This document shows positions 12,455 to 24,044 of a stretch of DNA of 64,000 nt, piece by piece. The notes under the pieces are model-generated. The model was given only the letters and a program-made list of their open reading frames with translations, had not been told where the DNA came from and searched no databases. This stretch comes from Meconema thalassinum. Lineage: Eukaryota > Arthropoda > Insecta > Orthoptera > Tettigoniidae. The stretch lies in assembly GCA_946902985.2 (NCBI GenBank), contig OX336388.2, positions 1,702,303,978-1,702,367,977 on the forward strand, written 5' to 3'. Numbering within the stretch: position 1 is the first letter of the stretch; each line of letters starts with the position of its first letter. Both the position numbers and the translations under genes were made by a program.

Positions 12455-13175
12455 TATATGATATATCTCACTTTACGCGTATCAATGCGAGCAGCAACGT
12501 TCGTGGTTAGAAGTGGGATCCGAACCCAGCGTTTTAAGGCCCTAAAACGAACGGTTTTCGAGATATTGCCAGAAAACTATCCCCGGTCTGCGAAATTTCA
12601 GTGGTTGACGAACGGTTTTCGAGATATTGCCAGAAAACTATCCCCGGTCTGCGAAATTTCAGCGGTTGCCATAGTAACGTTGATCTGTTTCTCAGAGGGA
12701 ACACAGTTATTTGGGAATATCTCCGAAACCGTTCATTTTAGGAACTTAAAAAGTGTGTTTCGGGGTCCCTACAGGACCTCCGAGTATTGTTTCTCGTATC
12801 TGGCGGCTTAAAATGAGCTAAATCCGAACATTTTACCGACTGTCCTTGCTCAGTGCCAAAGGGCCGAAAAAAGTCACTTACAAATTTAATTTTCAAAAAC
12901 CGTTTCTTATTAGGCCTCTACATACTCGGATCAACCAACATGCAAAATTTCAGCTTTCTAGGTCTAGTGGTTTGAGCCCTGCGTCGATGAGTCAATTTTG
13001 GATTGTCAATGCCAAAGGGCCGAAAAAAGTCACTTACAAATTGAATTTTCAAAAACCGTTTCTTATTGGGCCTCTATATACTCGGATCAACCAACATGCA
13101 AAATTTCAGCTTTCTAGGTCTAGTGGTTTGAGCCCTGCGTCGATGAGTCAATTTTGGATTATATATAAGAGATGA
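12455..13175 (+). repeat. tandem duplication, copy 1, with internal repeats
   Basis: First of two direct copies (second at 13200-13850). It contains a 57-60 bp sub-duplication (12548-12604 and 12605-12664, beginning gaacggttttcgagatattg) that occurs only once in copy 2. It then contains two direct copies of a unit of about 160 bp starting gccaaagggccgaaaaaagt (12856 and 13011). The sub-units keep an open frame (12846-13175), but no protein family is recognised and I favour a non-coding repeat. Confidence 0.8.
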
Positions 13176-13199
13176 GACTTTCCAAGTCGATTTGATCGT

Positions 13200-13850
13200 A
13201 GACATATGGATTATAGCTCTTTTTGCGTGTATCAAAGTGAGGAGCAATGTTCGTGGTGTGGGAACCGAACCCAGCGTTTTAAGGCCCTAAAACGAACGGT
13301 TTTCGAGATATTGCCAGAAAACTATCCCCGGTCTGCGATATTTCAGCGGTTGCCATAGTAACGTTGATCTGTTTCTCAGAGGGAACACAGTTATTTGGGA
13401 ATATCTCCGAAACCGTTCATTTTAGGAACTTAAAAAGTGTCCCTACAGGACCTCCGATTATTGTTTCTCGTATCTGGCGGCTTAAAATGAGATAAATCCG
13501 AACATTTTGCCGACTGTCCTTGCTCAGTGCCAAAGGGCCGAAAAAAGTCACTTACAAATTGAATTTTCAAAAACCGTTTCTTATTGGGCCTCTATATACT
13601 CGGATCAACCAACATGCAAAATTTCAGCTTTCTAGGTCTAGTGGTTTGAGCCCTGCGTCGATGAGTCAATTTTGGATTGTCAATGCCAAAGGGCCGAAAA
13701 AAGTCACTTACAAATTGAATTTTCAAAAACCGTTTCTTAGTGAGCCTCTACATACTTGGATCAACCAACATGCAAAATTTCAGCTTTCTATGTCTAGTGG
13801 TTTGAGCCCTGCGGTGATGAGTCAATTTTGGATTATATATAAGAGATTTA
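13200..13850 (+). repeat. tandem duplication, copy 2
   Basis: Direct repeat of 12455-13175, offset by 745 bp at the left marker (cgaacccagc) and 675 bp at the later marker (gtgccaaag). The difference reflects the missing sub-duplication and a small deletion. It again holds two units of about 160 bp (13530 and 13683) in one open frame (13520-13900). Confidence 0.8.
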
Positions 13851-14051
13851 TAATATTAATTTCCAAACTCGCTGTTGCTATGCTAAATATAGCCTTCTAG
13901 AAGCGTCCGTTGTGCAACATATCACGTGATCGGGCTCTCCCACAGTCTCGAGCTTGTAACACGACACTCTTGTGTCACACTTCCAGAAATTATATTTGCT
14001 AGTTAAATTTTATCACGGGGACGGAAAATACTCTCATTTTGTCCCTAAATA

Positions 14052-14297
14052 ATTCAATTCACGGGGGCAGTACCATCCCGGCAATTGCCCGAAGACGAAG
14101 TGGGAATCCACGGAAAACCTCTTCGAGGATGGCTGAGGTGGGAATCGAACCCCCTCTACTCATTTGGAACACCCGAGGCTGAGTAGACCCCGTTCCAGTC
14201 CTCATACCACTTTTCAAATTTCGTGGCAGAGCCGGGAATCGAACCCAGGACCTCCGGGGCGGCAGCTAACCATGCTGACCGCTACGCTACGGAGACG
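14052..14297 (-). mobile_element. SINE family B, promoter half
   Basis: Reverse-oriented. The head at 14225-14297 includes gggaatcgaacccagg. A second tRNA-like box (gggaatcgaacccc) lies at about 14132-14147. This is the same dimeric head as at 55607-56102. The 3' end is cut near 14052. Confidence 0.8.
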
Positions 14298-14347
14298 ACA
14301 ACGTATTTCCGAATTTTAGAATAAATTATGCCATTGCCATAGGATTT

Positions 14348-15450
14348 TTAGCCTACTTTTCACATTTTGCAAAAATGAGGAAAAAGTAGACTTATGAGAT
14401 CGGGCAAATGTGTGTCTGTCTGTCTGTCTGTCCTTCTGTCTGGCTGTCTGTCTGGCTGTGTGTGTGTCCCCCCCTATCAACTCCTAAACGGCTGCAGCAA
14501 TCCAAACAAAATTTGGTAGGAGTAAAGATCTATACCTGAATATCTCACGGCCGTATTTAAAAATGATGTCAGTGCTACCAACTGCTGAAAAATCGCAGTT
14601 GAAATTTGAGCTCCATGTTGGATATCATGGAAGGTATGAATGGGAGCTTTTTCAAAATTGGCACACGTATAGGTAATAATATTGCAGTTTAATTTCCAGG
14701 AGGCCAAACATGGCAGTGTTGCCAAAATGATTATAAGCCTGCTGATAGGTCTAAATGTTGAATGCATATAACTTCAACACTATCAATTGGATTTCAACCA
14801 AATTTCGTATGTGCTATATGTACATAAACAGATATGACTGAGAGTATTCTTAAGAGCCACCAGGGCTGCCAACTGTTAATAAATGCTTTCATTTTTTATT
14901 TTAATCCAAATACCCGTATATCAGAAAGTATGCAAGCCGACAGCTTTAAACTATGCGCACGTATAGTACCTGGCATTCTAGATTAATTTGGAGTCACTAA
15001 TATACGTCAGTGCTGCCAACATGATTCTAAGCCTGCTGATAGGTCCAATTTTAAAATGCATGTAACTTCTATACTAACTAATGGATTTCATTCAAAATTG
15101 ACACACAATATATCATATTATTTCAGATTATTTCTGACCAATACATGTATGTCATTGTTGCAAACATGATTTTACGCGCGCTGTTAGATCCAATGTTGAA
15201 CTGCATGTAACGTCCTTAACGTATCTTAAGAGATGGAACTAAGAATATATTCAATCACCAGGGGTACCGACTGTAGTTCTCTATTAGGCTATATTATGCC
15301 AGGTATACAGTATTTCGAACTAATTAGAAATTTCGATATCACCAACTTAATTTCGTCATTATTCTAGATAGACCCATATAGATTAATCATTGGCATGAAA
15401 CTTACATTTTAAGAAAAGTAGGATCTTTAGTTCGTCTCGGAACTTCTTGT
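14348..15450 (-). repeat. class-H element, single copy
   Basis: Same orientation and order as 6317-7728: hairpin end at 14348, (TGTC)n microsatellite at 14410-14465, degenerate units of about 290 bp, and the second end with gaaaagtaggatctttag and cggaacttcttg at 15410-15450. It is shorter than the arms because some internal units are missing. The open frame at 14477-14767 (minus) is the copy of those at 5760 and 6417. Confidence 0.85.
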
Positions 15451-15461
15451 TCTTCTTCCAT

Positions 15462-15516
15462 CGGGCCGATAACATAGATGTTAGGCCCCTTAAACCAACA
15501 ATTATCATCATCATCA
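15462..15516 (+). mobile_element. 55-bp stem-loop retro-insertion with (ATC)n tail
   Basis: Flanked by an exact 11-bp duplication tcttcttccat (15451-15461 and 15517-15527). The insert is a stem (gggcc / ggccc) with an intervening loop, a taaaccaaca linker and an atcatcatc tail. The same 3' end terminates the 734-bp element at 59740-60473, so this is either an extremely 5'-truncated copy or a stem-loop-only insertion. Confidence 0.85.
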
Positions 15517-15611
15517 TCTTCTTCCATTTATCTGTTCTCCCTTTTACCCTTCTAACTCAATCTCTTTCTTAATTTTTTTTTGTATATATGGTTTAATAGA
15601 AAAAATAAAAT

Positions 15612-17790
15612 TACAAATAGTTCCGTGAAGAACTATACAGCCAATTTTCATATATCCTACTTATGTTAATTGCCTCTTATCCACATGCAAAATATCAGTT
15701 TGATTGCTGTAATACAGTAGATTCGTAGATATTGAGAACCGTTTAATTATTTCAGATGGTCGCCATGTTGGACTTTTATATATGTAGGCCTTAGAGTTAT
15801 GTACTATTACATGAAACTTATTGTGTAGGTATATTATTCAAACTTCAATTGCAAGATTAGGACACAAGAAATAAAAACGTGATTTAAAAATTCCTCACAG
15901 CCGCCATCTTGTTGTTATGAAAACAATTGAAATAAATTAGATGCCAGTGGAATTAAATTTGTATAAGCATATTCAGTACCAAGTTTCAATGCCGTCGGGT
16001 AGTTAAATCGCGAGAAACGTCCATTTAAATATTTAAATTTCGCGCCGCCACCATGTTGGATTTGTGCTCATCAGGTTATTGAAAGTCCCAGAGGTGAACT
16101 TATGTTTACAAAATTTCAGTTTTATTGCTGTCATAGATTAATAGACATTCAGAAACGCCTAAATATTTCGGATGGTTGCCATGTTGTATTTTAATGCATG
16201 TAGGCCATAGAGTTATATACTATTGGATGAGGATTATTTGGTAGGTTCATTTTTCAAACGTTGACTTCGATCACATGATTGAGACTCAAGAAATAAAAAC
16301 TTAATTTTAAAAATTCGCACAGCCGCCATCTTCATGTTACGTATACAATTGAACTAAATTAGATGTCAGTGCATTACAATGTAAATAAACATTTGCTGTA
16401 CCAAGGTTGACTGCATTCGGATGGTTAAATCGCGAGAAAAGTCTATTTTAATTTTTCACCTCGCTTGGCTGCCATGTCCGTTTTGTAGTTAACAGGTTTT
16501 TGAAAGGCATATACTGTAGGTAAACTTCTAGTTGTGGCCTCTATCACCGTACAAAATATCAGGGTGATCGGTAATATGTTCGGAGATATAGAATGCAGGT
16601 GATATATTTCGCAGAGCCGCCATGTTGGATTTGTGCTCACCAGGTTATTAGAAATTTCACATGTGAACTTATGTTAATGGCCTTTGATTCAGTTTGATTG
16701 CTGTCACAGATTAGTAGATATTGAGAACCGTCTAAATATTTTAGATGTCGCCGTGTTGGATTTTATATATGTAGGCCATATATGACGATTATTGCGTAGG
16801 TTCATTATTCAAATGCTTGCCACGGTGGGTGAGTGGTTATAGTGTCGGACTACCAACCCCAAGATTGCAGGTTCGCCCCTGGCCATGGTAAGTTATTTTT
16901 GAAGGCGACAAAAATCACGATACTCATGTCATACGTTGTTGGCATGTTAAAGAACCCATTTGAATTCAGTAGGCCGCGTTCAATGGCAAAATTAATCTCG
17001 GGATTTTCCGCCAACACAAAGTTCCTCCATTCTCTACTTGAAAGCGCTGTAGTGTCAAGGAGTTTAGATATCTAACCTCCTTGACTTTCATAGCGTTCAA
17101 AGGAACGTCGAAATTCGACATGCAAGCTACCCTCTGGGTGTCAATTAACAAAGCTTGCACCAGGCACCCGAGACCATACGATATTATTATTATTATTATT
17201 CAAATGTTGATTTCGATTGCATGATTAGGACACAAGAAATTGAAACTTAATTTTAACATTTTTGCACAGCCGCAATCTTGAGGTTATGTAAACAATTGAA
17301 CTAAATTGGATGTCAGTGCATTGCAATGTGTTTAAATATTTCCTATACCATGTTTCACTGCACTCGGATGGTTAAATCGCGAGAATTGTCTATTTAAATG
17401 TTTCAACTTTGCTTGGCCGCCAAGTTTGTTTTGTAGTTAACAGTTTATTCAAGGTCACTAGGTGATCTTTATCACCATACAAAATTTCATGGTGATATCA
17501 ATAATAGTTTCGGATATTTTGAATGCAGGTGAAATATTTCGCACAGCTGCCATGTTGCATTGGTGAGACTTAATAAAATTGGAAAGGCACGGTCGGGGTC
17601 GGAAAAAATAGTACTATGCATCTACTGAGTTTTATTGAAATCGCCCCTGCCGTTTAGATTTTATTATGGTGAGGGGTGTGAGGTGGGAGGTTGCACTCAC
17701 ACATACGCAGACACATACGGACAAAAGGTGATCTCAAAAGCCTCTTTTTAGCCTACTTTCGATTTTTGCAAAAACATGAAAGTAGACTTA
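15612..17790 (+). repeat. class-H element, second subfamily (with SINE inside)
   Basis: The left end has the hairpin tagttc-cgtgaa-gaacta (15618-15635). The body repeats units of about 440 bp marked by gccgccatctt / gccatgttgga and by tcagtttgattgctgt (near 15690, 16115 and 16690). The right end has a CA-rich tract and the hairpin agcctactttc...gaaagtagac at 17750-17787. A related copy lies at 29860-32855. A family G SINE (16816-17194) interrupts it. Confidence 0.8.
16816..17194 (+). mobile_element. SINE family G, full length with target duplication
   Basis: tRNA-like head gtgggtgagtggttatagtg with B-box gcaggttcgcccc. A conserved body block caaggag.ttagatatct appears in all three copies of the family. 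Short ATT tail. Flanking duplication attattcaaatg at 16804-16815 and 17195-17206. The open frame 16833-17075 lies inside and has no domain. Confidence 0.9.
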
Positions 17791-18652
17791 TGAGATCAAA
17801 CCAGGGCCAAAAATTGTGTGTCTGTGTGTGAGTGTGTGTACTCTGAATGTCTGCCCCCCCCCCCCCCGCCCCCCCTATCAATTCGAACAGGGTGAAACCG
17901 AATTGAACGAAATTTGGTACAGAGGTAGCACTGGCATAGGGCACCTGAGTGGCATGTTTTATATCGCCACCATCTTGACGGAAACGTAATGGCGGCCATC
18001 CAAATATTCAAAGCTTAAATCAAATTACGACCAATCTAATCATCTGATCTCTACCAATGTTTGCAACGTTATACCTTTATGTATAAAGAAGAATCTTTTG
18101 ACCCAAGTACCGGGTCATCTGCCTCATAATTTGCGGATGGCGGCCATGTATGTGAGCAAATTGATTCACCCTATCTATTCAAACACGGTGAAACAGAATT
18201 GAACGAAATTTAGTACAGTGGTAGCACTAGCAATGGGTACCTCAGTGTCATGTTTTACATCGTCGCCATCTTGACGAAAACGTAATGGCGGCCACCCAAA
18301 TGTTAAAAGCGGAAATCAAATTACGACCAACCTAATCATCTGATCTCTACCAAATTTTGCAACGTTATACCTTTATGAATGACGAATCTTTTGACTGAAC
18401 TACAAGGTCATCAGCCCAACAGTTTGCAGATAGCGGCCATGTATGTGTGGAAATTGATTCACCATATCAAGTCAATCACGGTGAAACCGAATTGAACGAA
18501 ATTTGGTACAGAGGTAACCGCATACCACGTATTTCAACAAGCTACTACAACTAACATTCAATTATACTCCTTGAAATGGACAAAGAGTTATAACAATACC
18601 CATGCATTTAGAAGAAAGTAGGCTATATGTTCTTTACTGAACATCTTGTTTC
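17750..18652 (-). repeat. class-H element, third subfamily, head-to-head with previous
   Basis: It begins in the hairpin shared with the preceding element and runs in inverse orientation. It has a GT-rich tract and a C-run at 17853-17874. It then has about three units of roughly 297 bp starting near gtgaaacc/agaattgaacgaaat (17891, 18189, 18481), and an end with tgttctttactgaaca (about 18629-18644). Confidence 0.75.
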
Positions 18653-19055
18653 ATAAATGAAAATAGACTAAAAATGGAACACATTAATGGCTAAAGAAAC
18701 AAATTTAAGTAAAAACTGGTATAAAAATCGCTTTATCTTTAAAATCAAAATTCGGTTTTGAGAAATCGTTTAATAAGAAAGCGATTTGTTAAAAATGTTT
18801 TGTCGTTTATTTATTTAAAAAATCCCTCTTGGCACGCCGGAAAGCTAAGTTAGATTTCACGGGGTAAAGACAATTGGATCGAATTCATTAAATTTTTCAA
18901 TTGTTGTTTACCTACAAAATGTTCTACATGTTTAGCATATGAACATATCTTCTTATACTTCCGAAAACGTTTTGCTCTTGGCGTAAAGGTTGGTCATATT
19001 ATGAATTCTTTCAGACAAAGGTTTTAGGTACTTTTTAGAGGACTATTGACCTTAT
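18653..19055. other. AT-rich stretch, nothing recognised
   Basis: No feature seen. Confidence 0.4.
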
Positions 19056-19059
19056 TGTA

Positions 19060-19345
19060 CTAGTGGTACAGTATCTCAATGAAATTTATCTTGGAAGCTG
19101 TATCGGTCCCGGATGTGATACTGCATGGCCACCAAGGTCACCCGACCTTACACCGCAGGATTATTGTTTGTCGGGTTGGTTAAAGAACGAAGTCTACTGG
19201 GATAAAGTGCAAACAAGGGAGGGGTTGCTTACTCATATTTTAAATTCTTGTGTGCTCATTAAACAAGAGAGACATCTGCTCCGTTTAGCAACACAGCATC
19301 TGTCTGTAAGAGCTGCAAAATGCATTGAACTTCGCTCGTTCTATA
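19060..19345 (+). pseudogene. mariner-superfamily transposase C-terminal fragment
   Basis: The open frame reads QYLNEIYLGSCIGPG, then WPPRSPDLTPQDYCLSGWLK and YWDKVQ, and then HLSVRAAKCIE near its end. The SPDLTP-x-D-Y block carries the third catalytic aspartate of Tc1/mariner-type DDE/D transposases. The usual tryptophan after DYCL is replaced (SG instead of WG). The upstream catalytic aspartates, the DNA-binding domain and terminal inverted repeats are all absent, so this is an isolated C-terminal relic of about 95 codons. It is related to, but distinct from, the element at 44101-45325. Confidence 0.8.
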
Positions 19346-19481
19346 AACATACTCGTGTATTAATTATTGCCATTATAGGCTTGTTGCATAATGTACTACT
19401 ATAACTGTAAAGAATATAAGACACTTGAAATATTTTGTGATTTCCGCCATTTGGCATTTAATGTGCTATACTGTTGAACTG

Positions 19482-19718
19482 GCCAACGGCCTAGCCGTGT
19501 TGAAACACCGGATCCCATGAGAACTCCGCAGTTAAGCAACATTGGGCGCAGTCGGAACTTGGATGGTGTGCCGGTTCTAGGCACTGCGCGCTGTTGGCCA
19601 ACATAAGGAGGAGCGGAAAGTCCCTGGCCACCCTACCGCACGCAAACTACGGCTGGGGGTAGCCTCTTCGGAGGCTCGGACCTGCCTTCGGGCAGAATAC
19701 CAATTAATTAATTTATTT
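19482..19718 (+). mobile_element. 5S rRNA-derived SINE, full length
   Basis: The first 119 bp or so (19483-19600) follow the 5S rRNA pattern: start gccaacggcc, an internal ccgcagttaagcaac, gggcgcagtcggaacttgga, and an end gctgttggcc that pairs with the start. A 3' body of about 110 bp follows, with a gcctcttcggaggc hairpin and an AATTAA-type tail. Exact 12-bp target duplication tactgttgaact at 19470-19481 and 19719-19730. The 5S internal promoter would drive RNA polymerase III. Confidence 0.92.
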
Positions 19719-19734
19719 TACTGTTGAACTAGAA

Positions 19735-19925
19735 ACGCTGCTCAAGGTAAATGCTGGGATGGTTCCTAACGTTAGGCTACGGCCGACTCCATCCCAATCC
19801 TAACCTGAATTACAAATACACACACTACTACAGACACACCAATAAGACGGGTTATCAGACAAATTCTACATAGGCCTACACCCAAGTACATGAGGATAAA
19901 TTACCACGATGTGTTATCATAGACT
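19735..19925 (+). mobile_element. SINE family B, 3' half
   Basis: Matches the aaatgctgggatggttcctaa block and the shared 3' tail (cacacactacta ... ggttatcagacaaattctac). The head is missing. Confidence 0.7.
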
Positions 19926-20216
19926 GCATATTCTATCTACTATGTAGGCTATTATTGTATAGGATTGGCACAAGGTTATGCCATGTTTAATTGATCTACT
20001 GTTACGTTATTGTGGCGTAATTTTACGGCAGTTACGAAACTAAATACAGTTGAGTCTCGATTATCCGACCTAAACTGGACCTGGAGTATGTCGGATCACC
20101 GAAAATGTCGGATAATACAGAATAACTTTGAAAATGAACTAACCAAATAGGTAGGCTATGCCATGTTTTGCGGATCTCTATTTACTGAATTATCAATTCA
20201 ATTGTACATGGAGTAA

Positions 20217-20446
20217 AAGTAACGGGTATTCTGCCCGAAGGCAGGTCCAAGCCTCCGAAGAGACTCTCCTCAGCCAGGAGTTTACGTGCGGATGTTGGCC
20301 AGGTCCGTTCCGCTCTTCCGAATGTGCGCCAACAGCACGTGGTCGCAGCAAAACTGGCATACCATCCAAGTTCCAACCACGCCCAATGCTGCTTAACTGC
20401 GGAGTTCTTATGGGATCCGGTGTATCAACATGGCCAGGCCGTTGGC
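20217..20446 (-). mobile_element. 5S rRNA-derived SINE, second copy
   Basis: Reverse-oriented relative of 19482-19718: the 5S-like part is at 20446-20325 and the body with the ggcaggtccaagcctccgaa block at 20320-20217. Exact 14-bp duplication tgtacatggagtaa at 20203-20216 and 20447-20460. The 5S-like region has diverged independently from the first copy. Confidence 0.92.
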
Positions 20447-20717
20447 TGTACATGGAGTAATGAACAAAAACGTTCCCAAAGCCTAAGCAAAGGAACGTGT
20501 CAATAATGTCTGCTTGACTGCTAACTCACGATTTTTGCTGCGAGATCTCGCCACCGACGAGAAAACAACACCTCCATTGCGCTTGCCTCCGGCTGTTGCT
20601 TCACGTACTTTATTGCTTTATCCAATGCGCTTAATCTTTCTCTGTGAGACATCGTTTTATCCTTTTGTTCTGCAATTCCTCGTTCTTCATCCTAATTTCG
20701 TTAGCATTCACGAAATC

Positions 20718-20772
<55 letters not shown>

Positions 20773-21140
20773 TCATAGGGCGTCGGGTGCCAGGTGCAAG
20801 CTTTGTTAATTGACGCCCAGAGGGCAGTTTGCTTGTCGAATTTTTTGTTGTTCCTTGGAGCGCTATGAAAGTCAAGGTTAGATATCTAAGCTCCTTGACA
20901 TTATAGGGCTTTCTAGTAGACAAAGGAGGAACTTTGTGTTGGTGGAAAATCCCGAGATTATTTTTGCCATTATAAACACGGCCTACTGAATTCAAATGGG
21001 TTCATTAACATGCCAACAACGTATGTCATGCATGCCGAGATTTTTGTAGCCTTAAAAAAAAAAAACACTTACCACGGCCAGGAGCGAACCTGCAAGCTTG
21101 GGGGGGTTGGTAGTCTGACCACTCACCCACCGTGGCAAGC
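20718..21140 (-). mobile_element. SINE family G with long (AAT)n tail
   Basis: Tail at 20718-20772 (about 18 triplets) and tRNA-like head at 21075-21140 (+ strand: actcacccaccgtggcaagc). Flanking duplication aatcaataataata at 20714 and 21141, which partly merges with the tail. Confidence 0.88.
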
Positions 21141-21154
21141 AATCAATAATAATA

Positions 21155-22500
21155 TGAGAGTCAGCTCTAACAGCTGATCTCGTGCACACCACTTATTCAC
21201 ATCTTGAGCCGTAGCATCCTCACATGCAATTCTGCAAGGGAACAATGTCGGATAAGCGAACGTCGGTTGAGCGGGACTCTACTATATCCATGTTGGCAGC
21301 ACTGTCTTGGGCGAGAAAATTTCTTTAAAGAATAAATGTTACTTTTTAGCGGTTAATATAAGGAGACGCCGACTGTATGAACTCATTTCCATTATCCGCC
21401 CAGAGTTCGTGTAGCGGCGCAGCTATGGTACAGCACGCTACACGAGGATCTGATAAAAGCAATAATGAAAATATTGCCAGCTACAACACAGCACACATCG
21501 TCAACTTGCATAGGAAACGCAAACGGAACATCAGACGTGTTCATAAATAACACGTGCCTCAATGTAATTACTTTATTTCACAAAAAACTTACTGCTCTCT
21601 GTTTGATATATCATGGAGAGATCTGCTCTGCACTCCTAAGCTGGGTGGAGCTCCAAACCAAGTATAACCGAGTGAGGGCTGTTCTATCCAGCGCGCGGAC
21701 ACTACTGTCAGATGAATTACAAAATCACGTTGTATATTGAGAATATATTAAATATATCACGAAATGAGCGTCCAGCATCGTGTACTATCCACTCATGACC
21801 AATAAATAAGCTATTATATAAGACAGGAGAAATACTGTTTTTAAAGACTTCTAAGTCATCAATTCTGGTGGAGTCCGCTAAATTTAAAAGCCCATACGAA
21901 CCCGTAGTTCACTCTTAAACTCTGGACAGTTGTACAGTACTGTCACACTAATGCGGACTAATGGGGGTGAGGTCTAGTCCAAATTGTAGAAAGTCCGAAT
22001 TATAGAAATGTTTTCCAAAACATTGTACTGTACAGGCAAAAAGTTCAAAAGTCATGCAAATATATTATACTTTAAAGTATCTACATACCTTTTCTGGATT
22101 AGTAATCCATCCTTAAAGTTTGAAGACAAAAGTCGACTTACTAATGCCAAACTCTGTCATAATTCTCTGAGTTATCATTGGATTTTATCTAGCACTCTCA
22201 TTTTGTCTTCTAAACTTAGCGATGTATTTTTCTTCTTCTTCTTCTTCTTCTTCTTTTACAGCATTTCTTTTCTCTTAGAGAGAAGTTAAATACAATTATA
22301 AACAATTTACCCTTAACACTCGTCTTAGTTACTGTATTCTAGCGTGAACAACAGTACGACACTTCCAAACACTTTTAAGCAATCATAGAGATAGAATTTA
22401 ACACAACGTAACAGTAACTCGTCAAGTGGGCTTCAAAAAGCGAACTGAGCAGGCACTGCGTTTGTTGCGTGCGTGTGACCAATAATGATACATACGGTAC
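21155..22500. other. stretch without recognised genes
   Basis: Only short unassigned open frames, and a (CTT)n run at 22229-22256 (type repeat). Confidence 0.4.
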
Positions 22501-22501
22501 G

Positions 22502-22503
<2 letters not shown>

Positions 22504-22562
<59 letters not shown>

Positions 22563-22938
22563 TCGTATGGCCTCGGATGCCGGGTGCAAGCTTTGTTATT
22601 TGACACGCAGAAGGTAGCTTGCATGTCGAATTTCGTTGTTCTTTGAAGCACTATGAAAGTCAAGGAGATTAGATATCTAAGCTCCTTGAACACTATAGCC
22701 CTTTCTAGTAGAGAAATTAGGAACTTTGTGTTGGTGGAAACTCCCAAGATTAATTTTGCCATTATGAACACGGCCTTCTGAATTCAGATGGGTTCTTTGG
22801 CATGCCAACATCGTATGACATGCGTCTCGTAAATTTTTGCCGCCTTTCAAAAATCACTTCCCACGGCCAGGAGTGAACCTGCAACCTTGGGTTTAGTAGA
22901 CCGACACGTTAACCACTCACCCACCGTGGAAAGCAACG
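22504..22938 (-). mobile_element. SINE family G, third copy
   Basis: (AAT)n tail at 22504-22562, then a body and head collinear with the copies at 16816 and 20718. The + strand ends in cactcacccaccgtggaaagc. No clear target duplication. Confidence 0.88.
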
Positions 22939-23391
22939 GCGCTTATTATTGGCTGCGAGTGCATTGAACGGGAAGAGAGGGGGATGGGATCGACATTTTA
23001 CAAAAGATGGCCTTGCTGCGAATGATGTCTGGCGCTGTACTGCGGCGATAAAAACCTGTCCGAATTATCCGAATTCCTAATTAGTGAGGCCCAAAATTGT
23101 GAGGGTTCTCATATATTTACAATTATTCACGCTCAAATAGAAATTCATAACTACTAAGTTAAATACTGTTTATACCATTCATTAATATGAAATAGGACTC
23201 GCCACTTTTTTCCCTTTACTCCAAAGGGACTTGTGCCTAACTTCTCAATGTTCTCACAAGATTGAGTGTACCACGTATCAACTATTTTACCGGAACTCAA
23301 ATCATCAGCAGACTCGTGAATTCATCCCATGACCTTCCCCAGTCCATGCCCTTAGACCACGACAGTAGCAACACAAAAGGAAGCTTTTAGT

Positions 23392-23566
23392 TTTATGTGA
23401 TCGTTAATCTCGCGATCATGAGTCATGGGACTCCTTTTTTTTACGTGGAATCAGAACAACAGGACGTGATACTTCACTTCAAGAATCTCATATGTATTGA
23501 CCGGGAATCCAACCCGGTGCGCCTTGGTGAGAGGCAAGCAGATTGACCACTACACCACCACGCCCC
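23392..23566 (-). mobile_element. SINE family C
   Basis: Short tRNA-derived SINE. The head (+ strand) runs through ccgggaatccaacccgg and accaccacgcccc. The body carries the catgagtcatggga and ttttacgtggaatc blocks. The same family occurs at 38589, 52650 and 63763. Confidence 0.82.
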
Positions 23567-23569
23567 ATG

Positions 23570-24040
23570 CTACACATAAAGCATGCTAGGCTAATGACCA
23601 TTATTCTCCACGTCATCAAATGAAAACAAACAACAATAACAAGGAAACGAAATCACTGCTCACTATTTAATGGGGTTATTTCTCTTCTTTTTAAGTGCTT
23701 ACTCGAGCTCCGCTTATAGCTTCACAAAATGTAAATATTTCCTTTCCGTACTACCGGTACTTAGTATAGATCTATCGATCCTCGTAATGGTATCGATTGA
23801 TGGTGGACGTCCTTGGCCGATATAACGGTGTCGCCATGACAGCTGTCCACTAAATATCGAGCGAGTGCTGTCCCGAGGTAAACACTAGGCCATAAGAAAT
23901 ATATTAGGTCATTAGGGTATTTATACTCCACAACAAACACCCCCACTTGTGTGCTGGTGGTATACTCCATCCACCGCGAGAACGGCTAGCGCCCCCACGA
24001 ATAGTTCCTTTATCACTCACTTGACGTATTGTACCACGTG
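23570..24040. other. nothing recognised
   Basis: No shared repeat; a 69-codon open frame (23761-23970 minus) is unassigned. Confidence 0.4.
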
Positions 24041-24044
24041 AAAC

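Noticed and set aside
19483..19600. Possible functional 5S rRNA gene
   Set aside because: The central 5S region is altered, the sequence is joined to a SINE body, and the whole unit has its own target duplication.
20708..20995. Protein frames with long Asn or Leu runs (also 540-737, 22433-22771, 48836-49093)
   Set aside because: These come from translating (AAT)n/(TTA)n SINE tails.
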